Shown in pieces: positions 6,446-7,760 of a stretch of 7,760 bases of DNA. Every line of letters begins with the position of its first letter. Within the stretch, counting starts at the first letter, position 1. A program made the translations under genes and the position numbers. The notes under the pieces are model-generated. The model saw only the letters and a program-made list of their open reading frames with translations. It did no database searches and was not told where the DNA came from. The stretch is from the NCBI GenBank assembly GCA_018712425.1, contig DVHA01000228.1:1-7760 (forward strand), given 5' to 3'. The stretch comes from Candidatus Faecivivens stercoravium (GTDB lineage Bacteria > Bacillota > Clostridia > Oscillospirales > Ruminococcaceae).

Positions 6446-6489
6446 CCGCTGAAAATGCTCAAAAGGGCTTTACGGCGGCGTTTTTTTTT
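6446..6489 (+). terminator. Intrinsic terminator overlapping the next promoter
   Basis: The 5' arm 6446-6460 pairs with 6465-6478 around an AAAA loop: CCGCTG with CGGCGG on the outside (one G-T wobble), one A-A mismatch, AAA/TTT, one bulged T, then GCTC with GGGC. After CG comes a run of nine T (6481-6489). The same bases hold the -35 (6469-6474) and spacer of the downstream promoter. Confidence 0.75.
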
Positions 6490-6497
6490 GCTATAAT
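6469..6497 (+). promoter_or_regulatory. Promoter of the plus-strand surface gene
   Basis: TTTACG (6469-6474) and a perfect TATAAT (6492-6497) lie 17 bp apart, with nine T in the spacer. RNA should start near 6504, giving a leader of about 140 nt before the ATG at 6644. The overlap with a terminator hairpin means readthrough RNA from upstream is blocked exactly where this gene's own transcription begins. Confidence 0.7.
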
Positions 6498-6498
6498 C

Positions 6499-6613
6499 TA
6501 GCCATAGCCTTGAGGCAAGCGAAAGGCGCGGCTACCCCAACAGCTTCGGCTGCGGTTGCTGAAAGGTGAAAAGTCCCCACCGCCGTTTCCAAGACGGGAA
6601 ACGGAAAGGACAA
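6499..6613 (+). promoter_or_regulatory. Structured 5' leader of the plus-strand surface gene
   Basis: Several stems can form: TAGCC (6499-6503) with GGCTA (6530-6534); CAGC-TTCG-GCTG (6541-6552); GGTG (6565-6568) with CACC (6578-6581); CCGTTTCC (6583-6590) with GGAAACGG (6597-6604). No T-tract follows the last hairpin, so it is not a plain terminator. I could not match it to c-di-GMP, c-di-AMP, cobalamin, ZTP, THF or glutamine riboswitch cores. Its role may be mRNA stability or translational control. Confidence 0.4.
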
Positions 6614-6632
6614 CAAATCTATTTTTGGAGGA
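6614..6632 (+). repeat. 19-bp inverted repeat, right arm (over RBS of plus gene)
   Basis: CAAATCTATTTTTGGAGGA is identical to the minus strand of 6109-6091. It includes the GGAGG ribosome site of the gene starting at 6644. Leader sequences further upstream of the two genes do not align by eye, so the identity is confined to this block and to parts of the signal peptide codons. Confidence 0.8.
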
Positions 6633-6643
6633 TGAAGTTCGAA

Positions 6644-7760
6644 ATGAAAAAGAGAATTCTTGCTCTTGCACTGGCCGGCACGACCGCTTTCTCGGTCTTC
6701 GGCGCAGCGATGAGCGCGAATGCGGCGAACGTCTACTGGGGTGGCACTTCCAGCCACATCGGTGCATATGACGGCGCTTATTATCAGTCGTATACTCCCG
6801 CTGGCGATATTACCTGGGGTTCTACCACTACTAAACAGGAAACTGTTACGCTGGATAATACTTTCTATACTCTTCCCTCGGCTGAAAAAGATGAGGATGG
6901 GAATTATGTAGAAGGTACTACTATTTACATGCGTCCATCTGCATATGCAGATGCAGTTAGCAAAGATTCGCAGATTGCATCTGTTGTTACTGAACTGAAT
7001 ACTAGAGATGACGGCGTCACATATTATGAGGATGTCGCAGAATTCGCCAAATACAATGACTATGACGTTGTTACTACTGAAGAGGGAAACAAAATCTTCA
7101 CCAAAGGTGATGTCCGCTATGTCATTGCTGAAAGCCGTTCTAATCCCGGAAGATATGGCATCTTTATCTACGAAGATGAAGAGGGCAACACTGAATGGGA
7201 TGACGCAGCTCAGACTGCATGGAAATCTGCCAGCGGCACCTTCTACATTCCTGAAAGTTACTATGATGAGACTTCGCTCGATGGCGTGGAAGTCTATGAT
7301 TTAAACGGTGTCGTTGATCATTACGAAGCCAATCATCGTAACGAATATTTCTTCATCGATACCACTGGTGAAGAAAATGATGCTACTAATGGCACTATCA
7401 CCAATCTTGATCGTCATCCGAAATCTGCCGGTCAAGCAGTTGTCGTAAAAGCCGATCCTACCGATGTAAATGGCATTTATACTACTAGTGGTGCAACCAC
7501 TCTTGATGCTGTCGATCCCACTGATATCGACGCTGTTCTGGAAGAAACTGTTTATCCTTCCGGCGTTGTTTATCTGTATGATTACTACGATAACATTCCC
7601 AGCACCATTGACGCAGACGAATTTGCTGAAGCTTGGGCTGATGGTACAGTTGCCAAACTTCTGTCTAAAGCAAATGATAACAAGTCCAACGGCACTATCT
7701 CTCCTGTCACCTCCTACCGTGGCCGTGGCGTTCGTGAAGAAGTCATGTACGAGTGGGAAG
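6644..7760 (+). CDS. Secreted surface protein, paralogue of the divergent gene (3' end outside window)
   Basis: The first 372 codons are visible, open to the window edge. The ATG at 6644 lies 12 nt after GGAGG, matching the spacing of the paralogue; an in-frame ATG at 6632 touches the ribosome site and is less likely. Residues 1-27 are a signal peptide (MKKRILALALAGTTAFSVFG, then ANAA), almost identical to the divergent protein. The mature start (DGAYYQSYTPAGDITW) and the region around residues 285-370 (DIDAVLEE, GVVYLYDYYD, EFAEAWADGT, then VREEVMYEW) align with its neighbour (DVDAVLEE, GVVYLYDYFYD, RFAKGWADET, VRQDVLYTW). Function is unknown; cell-wall-binding repeats may follow beyond the edge. 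Codons favour ACT, GTT, GAT and GCT, unlike every other gene here. Confidence 0.88.
   Translation, partial: MKKRILALALAGTTAFSVFGAAMSANAANVYWGGTSSHIGAYDGAYYQSYTPAGDITWGSTTTKQETVTLDNTFYTLPSAEKDEDGNYVEGTTIYMRPSAYADAVSKDSQIASVVTELNTRDDGVTYYEDVAEFAKYNDYDVVTTEEGNKIFTKGDVRYVIAESRSNPGRYGIFIYEDEEGNTEWDDAAQTAWKSASGTFYIPESYYDETSLDGVEVYDLNGVVDHYEANHRNEYFFIDTTGEENDATNGTITNLDRHPKSAGQAVVVKADPTDVNGIYTTSGATTLDAVDPTDIDAVLEETVYPSGVVYLYDYYDNIPSTIDADEFAEAWADGTVAKLLSKANDNKSNGTISPVTSYRGRGVREEVMYEWE

Larger units (their letters stand above)
6285..6489 (+). ncRNA. Putative ~200-nt terminated transcript of unknown class
   Basis: A promoter-like pair upstream and a strong intrinsic terminator at the end define a small transcription unit between the two surface genes. 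The start near 6285 is predicted from the -10 position. Possible internal pairing includes CGGGG/CCCCG (about 6322-6343) and AGATGG (6307-6312) with CCATCT further on. I looked for signatures of SRP RNA, 6S RNA, tmRNA and RNase P RNA and found none. It could act as a small RNA, or it could encode the short peptide listed separately. Confidence 0.35.

Noticed and set aside
6560..6605. GGTGAAAAGTCC resembling a cobalamin riboswitch segment
   Set aside because: The conserved GCCACTG box and the rest of the cobalamin core are missing, so this is probably chance.
6632..6643. Upstream in-frame ATG for the plus-strand surface gene
   Set aside because: It directly touches GGAGG, leaving no spacing; the ATG at 6644 matches the spacing and protein start of the paralogue.

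Overview
The window looks like a chromosomal piece of a GC-rich Firmicute, most likely a gut-type Clostridia of the Oscillospiraceae/Ruminococcaceae kind. The pointers are a Tn916-like tyrosine recombinase, GGAGG-type ribosome binding sites, sigma-A-like promoters, U-tailed intrinsic terminators, and secreted proteins carrying clostridial choline/cell-wall-binding repeats. No rRNA, tRNA or CRISPR array is visible, so the taxonomic placement is an inference.

Layout. (1) 2-196: the 3' end of a shikimate kinase gene, closed by a strong terminator (209-269). (2) 270-3100: an interval lying between two terminators. It holds one large gene (687-2642), an XRE helix-turn-helix domain fused to a complete tyrosine recombinase. 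Two copies of a multi-hairpin repeat flank it in inverted orientation (277-462 and 2940-3077). A perfect-consensus promoter (TTGACA, 17 bp, TATAAT) points away from the recombinase and into the left repeat. (3) 3189-6080, minus strand: a complete 963-residue secreted protein with a signal peptide, a large unrecognised body and C-terminal cell-wall-binding repeats. (4) 6081-6643: a divergent regulatory region of about 560 bp with several promoter-like sites, a putative terminated RNA of about 200 nt, a terminator that overlaps the next promoter, and a structured leader. (5) 6644 to the window end, plus strand: the 5' part of a second secreted protein, a clear paralogue of (3) but with very different codon usage.

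How the parts may work together. The two divergent genes encode related surface proteins with nearly identical signal peptides and share an identical 19-bp sequence over their ribosome binding sites. Because the genes diverge, these 19-mers form a perfect inverted repeat around a 504-bp promoter-bearing segment, which is the geometry of an invertible promoter, and a tyrosine recombinase is encoded 3.4 kb away. Simple gene duplication explains the same facts, so inversion is a hypothesis to test. Independently, a recombinase flanked by inverted palindromic repeats resembles the layout of REP/RAYT loci, but with a tyrosine recombinase in place of an HUH transposase. These two ideas, and the small transcription unit between the surface protein genes, are the most promising leads in the window.
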